A stretch of 64,000 nucleotides of DNA, from positions 31,794,901 through 31,858,900 of the forward strand of contig CM049317.1 in assembly GCA_026874595.1 (NCBI GenBank). The letters are read 5' to 3'. A program made the translations under genes and the position numbers. The notes below the pieces were generated by a model. The model searched no databases and was not told the DNA's origin. It saw only the letters and a list, made by a program, of their open reading frames with translations. This DNA comes from Sipunculus nudus. Its lineage: Eukaryota > Annelida > Sipuncula > Golfingiida > Sipunculidae. Positions 25,226 to 37,988 of this stretch are shown here, one piece after another. Position 1 is the stretch's first letter; each line of letters starts with the position of its first letter.

Positions 25226-25788
25226 TTATCAATTGTAATTTTTTTAATAATGTATTGTAACATACTTTTCTTTTTTCAATATTTTGTATTTGTTACGTGC
25301 GCGCCCAAGAAACTGCAGACATATTTTGTGTTAGCGCATAATAAGAATATATCTATGTTTTAAAAGTGTTGTTTATTGAAAATAAGACTTGCTTTTCAAT
25401 TTTACATAAATGAGTAATCCTACATTAAACAGAATTCATTTCTAAATAAACATTCCCGATGACATGGATACTGTGTTCCATGATCCTTTATATAATTTCA
25501 GTATCAACATTCAAAAACATTATTTTACTGCACCAAATATTAGTCACCTGAACAGCAATAATGTAAAAAAATTCTTGCACCAGTTCAGCCTTTTATTCCA
25601 AACATGCGAAATACAAAACTTTTTGTTAGATAAATAAATCAATTCATACATATGCGAATGCCCGTATTCAAATAAGAGCATTGATGTATTTACGCAAAAA
25701 GCACTCAACACACACAAAGGCATTAATTTATAGAAACAAAACATTTTCCAACAAATAACTTTTCAGGTATTAATTTAACCCAAAACTA

Positions 25789-25795
<7 letters not shown>
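25226..25795. other. Non-coding, no recognised gene
   Basis: AT-rich spacer between two (TA)n tracts. Confidence 0.35.

Positions 25796-25825
<30 letters not shown>
25796..25825. repeat. (TA)n microsatellite
   Basis: About 15 TA units directly 3' (in element sense) of the SINE at 25855-26010. Confidence 0.97.
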
Positions 25826-25828
<3 letters not shown>

Positions 25829-25854
25829 ATCTTTAGAGATGTACGAATAGCCAT

Positions 25855-26010
25855 GCTGGTTCATTGTTTTATAAATGGAAAGGGTATACACAGAAAAGTG
25901 GTTCACCGCCAGTGGGATTTGAACCCACGATCTTCCGATTTTCGGTGCGGCTGCCTTAGACCTCTTGGCAATGTCAGTTCCCCAACCCTTCTGTGTATTT
26001 GTACACTTTT
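25855..26010 (-). mobile_element. tRNA-related SINE
   Basis: The minus strand carries both internal RNA polymerase III promoter boxes. The A box is TTGCCAAGAGG (25971-25961) and the B box is GGTTCAAATCC (25925-25915), about 36 bases apart. The T-arm GTGGG TTCAAAT CCCAC folds perfectly and is followed by TGGCGGTGAACCA. The middle does not form a proper five-pair anticodon stem with a seven-base loop, and the acceptor stem does not close. It is therefore a SINE head rather than a working tRNA gene. (TA)n tracts lie close on both sides. Confidence 0.7.
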
Positions 26011-26125
26011 ATAGGAACCAGCGACGTGACGTCACGGTAATGAGGTCATAGTCTCACCCACTACACGTGACGGCACTGTGACTTTTGCATGCACTAGGGA
26101 GAACTGATGGCTTAATATGGTGTAC

Positions 26126-26128
<3 letters not shown>

Positions 26129-26176
<48 letters not shown>
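26129..26176. repeat. (TA)n microsatellite
   Basis: About 24 TA units, just upstream (element sense) of the SINE. Confidence 0.98.
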
Positions 26177-26180
<4 letters not shown>

Positions 26181-26299
26181 TATTTCTAGAAACAAATCTT
26201 GAAAACCAACAAACTCTATCCATTTGTGTATACCTTCCCTGTTCAATGATCAAATCATGACATGAACATCTCAGTCTGGCTAACGCTTGTTTATGCTTG

Positions 26300-28850
26300 G
26301 TATTAGTCACACACAGTTAATATTTCTCCATTGAGAGCATATATTGAAAAGTACCATATAAATTGTGTACTGCAATATCAATAATTCTTTCCTTTATTTT
26401 AGCCAAAAATATTCTTATGTCTCCTACTTCTTGATTCATCCACACATACCCAAAATCTGCGCTGCATATTATGCTTCTTATATGAGTAACCCATGTTTGT
26501 TTTCCATTCATATCTAGATTAAACAGCATTTTATATTTACGTTTTGGATGTCTATTATTACCATAATGTACTAGTTTTGTCCAGTATTTTACACATCTTA
26601 ATAACCGACCGACATACATTGGATGCCTTTCAAACTTCCAAACTCTCCCAATGCTGCTGCGTTCGGAGCTGAAGAGCTATTTTTGAGAATGTACTTGCAA
26701 AATATACATTACACCTTTTCCATTATTTCACATCTTTCATAGTTCGATCGTTCTGAACCATATAATAATACCGGTGTAACCATATTATCAGATAGATAAA
26801 ATAGCTGGCTTACTGTTAAACAACTATATTTCCTATAAAAGTTTTCATGGGAGTCACTGCTCTTTTAGCCTGCATTGACTGCGCTTTCTTTGTTTTATAC
26901 ATGGCAACGTACTTGTAAATATTACCCCTAAGTATCTATAGCCATTTACCGTTTCAATTTAGTATTTTTGTTAGTGCCATTTCTCTATTCTTTTTAATGA
27001 ACCCCCGTGTCTAAAAACCATATTTATGGCTTTCCTAAATTAACTTTTAAGCCATAATTGACAAACACTTGCATTTGGTTTATTTGTTCTTGGCGACGTT
27101 CTATTGTATCGCTGAAGCATACTAAATCATCAGCGTACATTTATGTCATTAAGTTTGGCAAATATTCATCAATATTTATACCATTACAATCTGTTTCATT
27201 AATTTTTTCCTAAAATTCATCTATGAAAACAGAAGAGGATTCACCATGCACCCTGGTCGTGTTCTGTTAGAACATTCAAAATAATCTGTTAACCCTTCCT
27301 CTGTAAGAAATCACATGATTTCATTTGACTATATATTGACTGAAGTGTCTGTAAGAGTTTCCCTTTTATCCCAGAAAGTTCACTCACGGTATTAAGTAAT
27401 GAAATACCTCTATATTTTTTTAGTATCTATGGTGGAAGCCTTTTTGTTAATTGGTACAATAATTGCTTTGCTCCAAGAGGCTGGGAAAAATCCATTTCCT
27501 AATACACTATTAAATAATTGTAATATATGAGACGATATGTGACTATATGTGTCTTTCAATATTTCTACTGTTATCCCATCAGGCCCTGGGGCCTTTCATC
27601 TTTTCATTTCATTTTTTGGCTTTTTGTACTTCACATGTTGTTATGAGTCCATCAAGCTCTGTATCATTTTCAATTTTTTATACATTTTTTTTAAATATTC
27701 CAGAGTATGAATCTTTAACTTTTGATTAATTTCGTGCTTTGATGAATTCAAAATTTCCTTAAAATGTTTTTACCAACGTAGCTGTTTTACTGTTGAACCA
27801 ATTTTCTATTTATTTAAAAATCTCATGTTTTTCCACATGGAATCAGTGTCTTTTGCACCTCTTAGGCTTGATGATTGCCTTCTTTTCTTTAAATAACTTT
27901 GTAAACCTCTGTTTTATTTGTTAATAATAACTAAGTCGCCATCTGATATTGTACATCTATACTTATTCAAAGCTATATATTTTTCATTTTTTCCAAAATT
28001 CACATTCTTTGTCCCACCATTTTGGTTGCTCTAGTTTCATGTTGTCTCGGAAGTTTTATTTCTGGAGGATATATTTTGACAAATTCTAATCAATGCGTCA
28101 CTAGCTTTGTCAAGAAATGTTTCTAAGGTTTCATTAATTGTGTTGAAAAGTAATGCACATTCTATGTGTTCTAATGATTTTGAAATATTTGATCTTAATC
28201 ATCAGTCTGATAAACTTTTACCCATTTTGTCAGTTCGCATATATGTTCATTCGAAAGCTCTTTCCGTGTTCTGATAAAACTAAGTGAACAGCTTAAAGGA
28301 AAGTGATCGGACGGATCATCTGATAATACAGAGGATCCATGTACCTTATGAAGTAGACAACTACTGACAATTACATTATCAACTACACTGCTACCAAAAG
28401 GAGGTAAACACATAATTAAGTCTCCTGGTATATCTGGTATATCTGTTTATTATCTGTTAAATTTTCCAGCCTGTTGATACCATTTATTTCATCTTCATCC
28501 ACATAGAATGATGAACCTGCTGGCGCAATATTGCGCAAACTATGGTCAAATCTTTATCTTCATTAATTAAGGTACCATCCGTAATCAATATGATGATATC
28601 TGCATACTTAATAATATTCTTTATCATATCCTTTAATATCTGTTGCACGTAAACTTAGACCCCTCTCCTACCGGCTTTTCCATAAGCATAGTACCCGTGG
28701 AATGCATCAGAAAATTCATCATCCGTGGTTGCCCATGTCTAATTGATACATACAATACTATGATTATTTATCAATTCTTTAACTTCTACTGATTTATTTT
28801 TTTTCTTAAGTCCTCGTGCATCCCGTGTTGCTAGTGTTATTACATCTTTT
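26300..28850 (-). pseudogene. Non-LTR retrotransposon ORF2 pseudogene: endonuclease plus reverse transcriptase
   Basis: Read from 28850 downwards, TRDARGLKKKNKSVEVKEL opens an AP endonuclease. SSVVDNVIVSSCLL and SDDPSDHFPLSCSLSF (28410-28290) close it. PDGITVEILKDTYSH and GNGFFPASWSKAIIVPINKK (about 27585-27440) are RT fingers. MYADDLVCFSDTIE (27141-27100) holds an intact YADD box, followed by YGLKVNLGK. The C-terminal domain is open at 26619-26317 (RCVKYWTKLVHYG, DFGYVWMNQEVGD). The domain order is complete but many stops and frameshifts break it. The clade is not resolved by eye, and no ORF1 is seen upstream. Confidence 0.88.
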
Positions 28851-28899
28851 TGACAGTTTCCATCATCAACAGGATTATTTAATATTACTAGATGTGGTC

Positions 28900-29720
28900 A
28901 GAAAATGGCCTTCAGAGGGCCCCGCATTTCTGCTAGTACTGGACTAGTTTACATATGGGTGAAAAATTAAGTTAAAGTTGAAAAATATGACAAACGGAAA
29001 CAGGTTTTTATCCATATGCATGAGGGAAAAAATCCTACTGGTTCAAATAATATTAAAGAAGATATGTTTGAAATAATGTGTGCAATAGAACATTACTAAT
29101 TGTAGTCTGTTGGTCATATTTGATTTTGAGCAAGTCTGTATTTCAATAGGTTAGAAGCCCTCATAGGCACCAACGAACCCTGTAAATTTGAAAAAGATCA
29201 AGCATATTGTTGAGATATCCGGTGCGAAAGAAAATCAATGATAGTGCTCTGGTGGCCATATTGGAATTCCGACAGGTCTGCAATTAGATAGTGATGGAGC
29301 CCTTATAGGTACCAATCATCTCTGTGTAAATGAGATAGATCAAGCTTGTTCTTGTTGAGATATCGCGCTTAAAGAGCCATATTGGAATTCCGACAGTCCT
29401 GTTATTGAAAAAGGATTGAGTCCGCATAGACACCAATGATCCCTGAGAAGATGATAAAGATCAAGCATGTTCTTGTTGAGATATCCGGTGCGAAAGAAAA
29501 TCATCCATTATGATCTGGTGGCCATATTGGAATTCCGACAAGTCTGTAATTCAACAAGTCTGTAGCCCTCGTATGAACCAATCATCGCTGTGAATTTGAG
29601 AAAGCTGAAGTATGTAGTTGTTGTTGAGTTATCACGTGCAAAAGAAAATCAGCGATTGGGCTGTGGTGGCCATATTGGGATCTAACAGGTCTGTAATTCA
29701 ATTGGTCTAGAGCCCTCATA
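28900..29720. repeat. Degenerate tandem repeat, unit about 115-150 bp, about 5 copies
   Basis: The recurrent strings are GTGGCCATATTGGAATTCC followed by GACAGGTCTGTAATT, GCCCTCATAGGCACCAA, and AAGATCAAGCATGTTCTTGT with TGAGATATCCGGTGCGAAAG. The CCATATTGG landmark recurs near 29263, 29377, 29521 and 29669, and partial copies begin about 28900. No coding capacity. Confidence 0.8.
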
Positions 29721-31254
29721 TGAACAGGAAAAGTAGACAGGCAGAGTTCCGAAACATGTTTACTAAATAATTAACTTGCTCTTAAGTAGGCTGATCGACA
29801 AACATAAATAGTCATAATTATATCCATGTTATAATACATGCTGCCACGATACCATTTATTTTAGTTAATTATTCAATAAATGGTAAGCCTACGTTTGTTA
29901 TTTTTAAATGTAACATGTGTGCGATATATATATGTAAACAAAATTAAAAGGCGTGCTAAATCGCTTTAGTTCTGAATAATACTTGATAAAAAAATACATC
30001 CAGCTCCATCAAAATTATTGCAGATCGCTTGTTAAACTAAATTAACTTTACTTGAAAGTAAAGTTTGAGCATCAGCAGACTTCTGTATTCTATGTGCTGC
30101 AAAATAAAGGCCTTGATAGAACACTTTTAGATTAGACATTATACATCAATTATTTAATTTATTCATCGGTACCCCCGAAGTAATTGCAGGATACACAACT
30201 GAAATACCATGAATATTCCGTGGAACTATTTCTTAAATGAAAGCCATTGTACAATACTACAACTGTACTAAATTTGGAAGAATTTGAACAATTTTTTTTC
30301 ATTAGCCGCCACACTATCATAGAGGTTTTCCTTCAAGGTTTTAGATTATAAAGACCTTTCATGCTTTGAGCAATTTTATGAAATCAAAACATGGTAAGTG
30401 GAAATGTTTTTTCAGTGTAACAGTGCGCTTTCGGATTCTTGGTTAGGCATAGTTTATAAATTTTTTTTAGAACTATTCAACTTCAGTTTTATACAATATT
30501 TTACTTTGTAAGATTCCAAGTGTTTTATTCATTTCACAACAAAAGCAAAAATTACATAAACCTTATTTTCCTGTACAAACAGCTGTAAAAAGAGCTGTAT
30601 ACAGTAGATCGGGAAATGAACTGGATAGGAACTTTCAGGATATAAAAGATATAATTCTGATTTTATTTATTTTTTTTTTATTTTCAAGACTGTTTACTTT
30701 TCTTTTCTACTTTGGGTCATGGCATGACAAATATATATCTAACTTGTAAATATGTATACATAGAAGAATGGAACTAGGACCATAATCAGCATATTCAGCC
30801 TTTAAGGGATACAAGGCTCTGAGAGCTGTTACAATTTTTGTTTCAGAGCATTTAAAATTACATTTATTAATAATAAAAAAAATGAAAATGACACTTAATA
30901 TGTGTTGCGAAAACATTATTGTAGATTCACCGTTTCTCATGGAAATGCTAAAATGGTTGCCTATACAGGAAAAATTGTACTAAAACCTAGTCAATTTGCA
31001 AGATATTGAAAACAAGTTCGATTTGAATGCAAAACAATGAAACGCTGCGGTTAAACGGATTAGCAGTCCCCTCATTGATTCTTTTCGATCTTAAACTTGA
31101 ATATTTTTGTCGCAGTATCCCCAGACTTATCCCCTTTTAAATAGCCCCCTTATTGTGACTATTTTTTATAAAAGCTTCATAGGTCGCACTACAAATGAAG
31201 TTGAACAAATTGAGTTATCCAAGCTTAGGCTATGGTTGGTTATCTTTTTGTATT
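29721..31254. other. Non-coding, no recognised gene
   Basis: AT-rich. No domain, RNA gene or strong repeat could be recognised. Confidence 0.35.
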
Positions 31255-31690
31255 GCTCATATCGTTTATTAGTAGCAGTGATGGGGAGGTAAAATGCACA
31301 TAAACGAAAAAAGCATGTTGTGCCAATAGTTATTGATAGGAAAACTATCAGAGTTTCATCCTCATTTCGAATTTCAGGGCAATGCATCTACTATCTCTTA
31401 AGATATATATTTCGTATTTTTTTAATATGGAATTATTAAAAAATAATGTAACTTTACACAGATTTCTTCTCTTGTTCCATATCTATCTGAAAGATACCCA
31501 TCCATGGGGTTCACGTTCCACTGTATATACGTGGCAGTTATTGGCAGATATAAACTGCACATAAAACAAATTGCAGGTGGCCCCACCATTCTTCCATAGA
31601 AGGAAAAAACTATCACAGTTTTTTTTCTCGTACTGAACGTCGGGTCAATGCATGCATTTAGTTTATATATATCAAATGTATTTTTCACCA
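31255..31690. repeat. Pair of diverged direct repeats about 270 bp apart
   Basis: Segments at about 31265-31390 and 31535-31660 share, in order, GCAGT, TGCACATAAA, AAACTATCA(G/C)AGTTT and G(G/T)CAATGCAT. On the minus strand both encode C(A/S)(F/L)YLPITAT preceded by T(L/V)IVF. I do not recognise the family. It is either a diverged tandem repeat or two copies of a short dispersed element. Confidence 0.5.
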
Positions 31691-34600
31691 TAGATTGAAG
31701 TATTCAAGATCTCTTGAACGGAATCTTGGACCTTGACTGGTGGCATCATCTGCAATCTGTATTCCGTTTCAGCACATTTTACCTGCTCATGACAGCCTTT
31801 TCTATACAATGTGAACAACAAGTGCTAAAATTCTTTTAGATTGTGCATGTGTATTGATATGGGACAGGGGAAGAAACGTATTAAATTGGGGGTAATGACC
31901 TTTAATATGAGAGTGATATTGATCTTGAATAAATCAATATTTTGTGATATATACAAACAAAGGATATCTTACAAGAGAAAAATCGATTTGAGGATAGAAT
32001 TAGGATAGTTCTATCTTTATGGAAAGCTAGGTGGCACTACAAGCAATCCTTATTCTGCTTATTGACAGCTTATCTGCTCATCACTGACACTTGAATAGTG
32101 TGACAAATATAAATTGAAAACTCAGTTGTATATTGGTCACCTTGTTTGTGATCTATTCAAGGTCATTTTTCTTTTCTAAGTAATGACACTATTTAACATA
32201 AGCTTCGTCCTCTTACTCATATCTATGTACATGCAAAATTTCAAAGCGGTATGTTCATTATTATTTGGGTTATCTCACTCTCGAGATATCTTTGGATATC
32301 TTGGTGACAGTTGCTGAACCGATTGTCTTCTTAGTATCGCCGACTTTCGTCTTGTGATACACCCGTTGCTCGGAGAATTTGCGAACCAAAACTATGAAAG
32401 TTGAATTATGAAAGGTGAATTGTTTGATATTTTCAGGTTTGTAATTGGAGGGTGTAAGAGATGTTGAATTGCAGAGATCAGGTCACCACAAGTGGCATCA
32501 CAAAAAAGCTTATTTCTGCATATTGTTCACAAGAGCAGCATGGCTGCTCAATTTTGTGATGACATCTGATCCTTTCAGAGATTTTGGTAACACTTAGTTC
32601 AATGTTCAGAAGCTAAAAGCATGAGACCGATGAACGACGAAGGTCAGCAGTATTTGAAGAACTGTCGCATAAAAATACCAAGAAATCAAAGGAAATCAGA
32701 ATTCTATGAATTTTTACTCACAGCACGTTGAATTAATTGGAGCTGTGTCCAAGAAGTATATTTTTTAATAAAAGGGTAGTCAATAGCTATAAATTGTCCT
32801 GTTATCTTAAAAACATAGGAAAAGTATTTTAAAACCACATGGCTTTTTTTCAACTGCAAATACAGTTGTCTCCCCAATATGTCCCCATTTATCCTAAGAC
32901 AACTAAAAATCATATACATTCTCCCATTAACTCTGATACAAACTCCATTAGAAGACGTAAATTCAAATCCTGCATTAAACTACACCAAAGATCTCTGACC
33001 CTGATTTTCCAAAAAAAAAAAAAAATCTGATTAAAAAAAAAGTGAATCGAATATACTTTTATTTTAAGCATATACTAAAGGAGTCGGATTTGGCATATCA
33101 ATGTGATAGAAAAGATGTTAATATGGAAATAGTGAATTTTTTATATTTTCAACTTCAATGTCTTTGATTTCATAAAGTAGATGCATATCGCAGGTAGATA
33201 AGAATACCGAAATGTAGTTACATTTTCTTTATGATATTGTTTACCCTTGACCTATCGAACAAGAATTTAAGCATAACATGCAACACATAATTAACAAAAT
33301 ACTTGTTTGAGCCACCTGACATATGACTGGAACCTAACCTAAAGCTAAATGAAACAGAAGAGAAAGAATCCTTTTGTTTAATATAAACCTCATACTTAAG
33401 GAGTAATTGGTATTTATTTTAAAATCTTCTGACTAATTATAGTACTTCAGCAAGTCCCTAAAATGTGAATCATCGGAACCATTTTGGTAACAATTCTTTC
33501 CCACCAGGTGTCCATGAAGGTATACATGTGTATGTAATAAAATTGCCTTATAGCAGTATAAAAGTGTAGTTTTAAGTGAACATATGGATGTTTTATATCG
33601 GATGACGTATATGTTTCTTTCATTTCAATGATTAATGACATGGACCACAGAGTGATTATAAGCCTCGTACTACTTAATATGCCAAATGCATCCTGTCGCA
33701 TTTGGTCTCAAACAATAGTTTAAACCATACGTTTCAGAATGACATACTATTTATGATCATTAGGTATATGCTGCTTAAGTGATACAATCTTATAGTTTCA
33801 CTTACACCTAGGAAAAACGACAAATGAGTGATTATAAACTTCGAACAACTTTAAATGCCAAATAAACATCAAGCCAAATGTTATCTTGCATTATATTTTG
33901 TGACATAATCTTTTCAACAACTTATTATTTATAATCAATTCGTGTATAAAACTAACGTTATACTTTCATATCTTCAACCCTGATTTCTCCGTACTCACAT
34001 AAGTCTGGAAATATAAAAAACAAAAACTTAAAATGACGGATTGCTTTTCCTTAGAGTAATATAATTTACGCATGATTACCAATTAAACCGATTTATTAAT
34101 AAATGATAGCGTTATGGAATTTGAAATTTGAAAACTTGATCATCTGACTGCTACGTAAATGATAGCTTCCATTTATGTGTACCTATCTTCTGCAAACGAA
34201 AATTTGCCAGTTCTCAATTTTTGAAAGGTAGGAAGGTTTATACTTTATGTAGCTCATCTATAATGATGGACTACAGCTTAAAATATATTTTTAGTTTCAC
34301 TCTATTAGATCTTCATTATTCGCGATTTTGAACAATGCCAACTGTTAATGCACGACTTTTTAGTTTCTTTTATGTGAATTACAGACTGCAATTTTTCAGT
34401 GTGATAGGTAGCAAGGAAGAGCTCGTAATCGCTAGGCCTGGGATTTCCAGACTTAGTGTGTAGACGGGTTCTCTTAAAACTCTAAGTAGATCAAAATAGG
34501 TAACTGTGACCAATATAGATTCAGCTGCGCGTTATAACCAGTGGGCCACAAATGTAAAGTTTAACATTTTAATTAAAAAGAAGAGGTATCATATAAATAT

Positions 34601-35329
34601 AATTAGTAATCAGTATTTGTTTACTTATGCAAAGTTTCATTGTTCAGTGTTAATGTTCGTTGTGTGCTAAGACTCCTAAAAAACATGTTTGTTACATTAC
34701 TAATTGCACAATTAGACCCTTGTTCATTTCAAACCTTCACATTTCAAACAAAATGTTCGAAGTAATATTAATGTTATGTTCAAAGAGGAAATAAGCAGCA
34801 TCATAAACATTAGTTTATTACCATGTAAATATGCAAACGCTTTGTGACAGAAAAAAAATCAACCATGATGGGTTTTATTTTGCATTTATTAACCCATGTC
34901 ATATGGATGGAAAGTTAACACCGAGTGGAATATGTAAATCGTTTCGTCCTTTTGATTTTTTTATTATCGCGGGGGAGAGGGGGCAAATATAAGTTTGTTA
35001 CATTTAAGACGTATTTCAAGCCAAGGTACAGTGCTACATCAAGTATGGCTACGGTGCAAAGTCAAGTCAAAAGAAAGTTGCACTTGCAAGGAATTAAACT
35101 AGATGTGTCGGAACGACACGAATGCCCCCGCTGGTAGCAAATTAGAAATATTGTATAAGAGGTGTAGTACAAATGTAGCAATGCTGAAGGAACCAGAATG
35201 TTATCATTGTCTCTTTGTGAAATAACAATGTACAGTTAATCAGTATGAATGATGATAATACGAAAATCCATGAAATATTCTTACTAAAGGGGTTGTACCC
35301 CTTGTAAAACGTTGGTCAAGCAGAAAGAA
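31691..35329. other. Non-coding, no recognised gene
   Basis: This is 3.6 kb of AT-rich DNA with only short open frames. A weak direct repeat AGTGATTATAA followed by a CTTCGAA-like string occurs near 33651 and 33826. A 70-codon plus-strand frame at 34925-35137 has no family signature. Confidence 0.35.
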
Positions 35330-36012
35330 ATGTAAACTGGATCTGTAAATGATTTTTCTAAGAGTAGATACCTACCACATAATAAGGTCAATCAAAGCTG
35401 CACGTTGGGTGATTTTGCCTTATTTTGTTCAAGTTATTGCATTAACATCAGTTTAGCACCTATGTGACCCTGAAAAAATGTGTAACGGTCCTACATATTC
35501 AACTAGACCTAGCTCTTAATGAGGTGCATCAAGGCTGCAAGTTTGGTGACCGAGTCTGATACTCTTTTCTGGTCACTGTGTTAATATCATTTGAGCATTA
35601 TCGTTGTCTGACCATAATAAAGTGAGCCAAGGTTATCCCAGTTCAAACTTGACTGGCCCTTGTTGAGGAGCATCAATGTTGCGGGTTGGTGACTGTACCT
35701 TAAATGCTTCTACATTTATTGCGTTAAAATCATTTTAGCATTATCCCCGCCGTGACCTTTAAAAATACATCAAGGCCATCCGTGTTCAAACTTGACCTAT
35801 CCCTTGATAAGTTACATCAAAGCTGCACGTTTTGTGATTGTACCTGGAATTTTGTTTTAGTTATTGCGTTAACATCATTTAGCATTATTGCCGCTGTGAT
35901 CTTGAAAAATTGACCAAGGTCACCTATGTTTATACCTGACCTAGATCGTGATAGGGTGCATCAGTGATACAAGATTGGTGGCTGTACCTCATATATTTAG
36001 TTACTGCGTTAA
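35330..36012. repeat. Degenerate tandem repeat, unit about 130-150 bp, about 5 copies
   Basis: The unit contains GTGCATCAAGGCTGCACGTT, TGGTGACTGTACCTT, TTATTGCGTTAACATCATTT, AGCATTATCGCCGCTGTGAC and CAAGGTCACCTATGTTCAAA. The CATCAA(A/G)GCTGCA landmark recurs near 35390, 35526, 35667 and 35814, and in degraded form near 35957. It runs directly into the GACGG-rich segment and hairpin at 36020-36126, so the whole may be the tail of one transposable element. Confidence 0.8.
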
Positions 36013-36019
36013 CATATCA

Positions 36020-36060
36020 GTGACGAACGGAATATACAGACGGACGGACGGCACAACGTA
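36020..36060. repeat. (GACGG)n-like short tandem repeat
   Basis: CAGACGGACGGACGGCACAA followed by TACGGACGGA. Such runs commonly sit beside the 3' ends of molluscan repeats (family knowledge). The link to the hairpin downstream is inference. Confidence 0.7.
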
Positions 36061-36088
36061 AATACGGACGGATTTTCATCTTGACTAT

Positions 36089-36126
36089 GTCCCCCGCCGA
36101 CGGCACCTTCGACGACGGCGGGGGAC
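36089..36126. repeat. GC-rich perfect inverted repeat (hairpin), 11-bp stem
   Basis: GTCCCCCGCCG (36089-36099) and CGGCGGGGGAC (36116-36126) are exact reverse complements around a 16-base loop. It stands out in AT-rich DNA and could form a very stable hairpin. It probably marks the end of a transposable element that includes the repeat at 35330-36012. Confidence 0.9.
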
Positions 36127-37087
36127 AATAAATAACAGTGTGTCAGATATACAACTTTTTTCGAAAGAGTGTACGCGAACACAGATAAGGACGTTCACCT
36201 GGAAAATCAAGCCGTCAGAAGTAGGTTGGCCCTCGACGAGACGTGAACTTGATCTGTAACCGGTCATTATCCCATCACACATAAAAACCAGGTAAAAATA
36301 TACAGGCATTGAGCATAAACGTCCGTACAAGTGCATTTTTTAAATGAAATTTTCTATGTTGAAGAGCCGTCACACCTAACTTTTCAAAGTTTTAACTACA
36401 GCATCATTGCTACTTTTATATTCACACAGCGCTTTTAACAAATATATGCTTAAATATCTAAAGTCTGCTGCCGTAAGCCGAGAGAACCTAATAGTTAAAT
36501 AAAGCCGATTAAAATAGTAAAATAAAGTATGTAAAGTATTGTAGCCCTAATGCCGTTAAACAATTTTTCATTTCATACTAAAAAAAAAAAAAATCCGCTT
36601 CACCTTCCTTACACAAAGAATCTTGACGACAGTATTTGGGTTAATTTTCCCCCTGCTAATAAGGCGATAATATAATCAAAGCATTTTCCAGACAGCTTAG
36701 AGGTGTGAAAAAAATGCATAGTGTGACAGAAATGTCACAAAATCACTCGAGGTACATGTGATTATTTGAGATGAGTAACGCTTGATATCAGAAACTTTAA
36801 AATGTATAAGGCAATTATAAACAGTGTACTATGTTTATGGCCACACCGAATGACAAAACAGATATTCTAATAAGGTTATATATATTTAACAGTTCTAACA
36901 TATATATATTGCTCCCTGGTTTATTCCGATACAGGTGAGGGAAAACTGGCTGCGGTGATGTGTAAAACGTTTGGAGCTGTTATTACTATAAGCCAAAATA
37001 TATAATTCAAAAGTAAAGTGAAACATCACGAAAGTCTATGAATCCATGAATAAGGCTGTAGTTCAAAGTCCGCAAGGAACTGTGACA
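36127..37087. other. Non-coding; includes probable 5' leader of the LINE
   Basis: No gene seen. A 13-A run lies near 36580. From about 36930 the sequence becomes more GC-rich and probably belongs to the 5' leader of the LINE at 37088. Confidence 0.35.
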
Positions 37088-37988
37088 ATGGACAGTTATG
37101 TGAATGTTATGGGATCCAAAGATGAGCTACCGAGTGATCAAACAGAGAGCGGCGCAATAGGTGAGCAACCTTGCATTGACTCACTCATACAATAGAGCCC
37201 GATACCGGGCTCAAACAGTACAATAATTTCAAAAGACTATTAGAGAGTCCACGCAAGAAATTATTCAAGCTTTCAATACATTTCAGCAGAGATTTGAAGG
37301 AGGATTAATTTAGGTGGAAAACCAAATTGAGGAGATAGAAACAACACAAAATGTTACAGACACATAAATAGAGGACACATTAAACAGTTTGCAATTTACG
37401 CAGGGCACGGTAGAAACAAACAAAAGCAAATTAGAGAATATTATTATAGAAAATGCTGCTTTGAAAAAAAAACTTGACTGAAAAAATAAAGGAACTGGAA
37501 CAAGGTACAAAGGATAAAATGAATGAAATGGAGAGAGACTCCAGGGAATATAATGTGAGAGTTTCGGGTATTAGAGAAAATCCAGGTGAAAACTGTAAAG
37601 CAGAATTGGCCAAAATAATAGAATAAGCAGGGTTGCTAGACGGACTGAACGCAGGAGATATAGAAAAAACTAATGGAAAACGTGCATCGCACCGGACGGA
37701 AAAAAACAAAGCAGTCATCGCCATATTATTGCCCGTTTCTATAGTCGCCAAGTCCGGAACATGATGGTTAAGAATGCGAAACCTGCATTTAACAAGGGAC
37801 CAGTTCGCGTATTTAAGGGTCTCACAGCCACGGACTTCCAATTGAAAAGGCAGGCGAAAAGACAAATGGACGAAGCTTACAATAATCACCTGAAGACACG
37901 GTCTTGGCGGGGACGCCTTTATATAGACGGCTCCGAGGTTCAAATCCAGAACACTTATGTGCACTCGGTTAACCCGGTCCACGCATAA
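37088..37988 (+). pseudogene. ORF1p-like RNA-binding protein pseudogene (L1 type)
   Basis: A Met at 37088 begins a Ser/Glu-rich head. A coiled-coil-like stretch (QIEEIETTQN, LENIIIENAALKKKL) follows, then NVRVSGIRENPGENC, the start of an RRM-like domain. The C-terminal part in another frame reads AVIARFYSRQVRN-like strings, MMVKNAKPAFNKGPVRVFKG, LTATDFQLKRQAKRQMDEAY and SWRGRLYIDG. This is the coiled coil, RRM and C-terminal domain order of L1-type ORF1p chaperones. Several frameshifts are present. Confidence 0.75.

Noticed and set aside
25035-25363. Overlapping open frames of alternating Tyr/Ile
   Set aside because: They are translations of (TA)n microsatellites, and the same applies at 24777, 43599, 49315 and 49802.
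34925-35137. 70-codon plus-strand frame beginning MEYVNRFVLLIFLLS
   Set aside because: Signal-peptide-like start, but no homology recognised, no cysteines in the body and no splice or promoter support.
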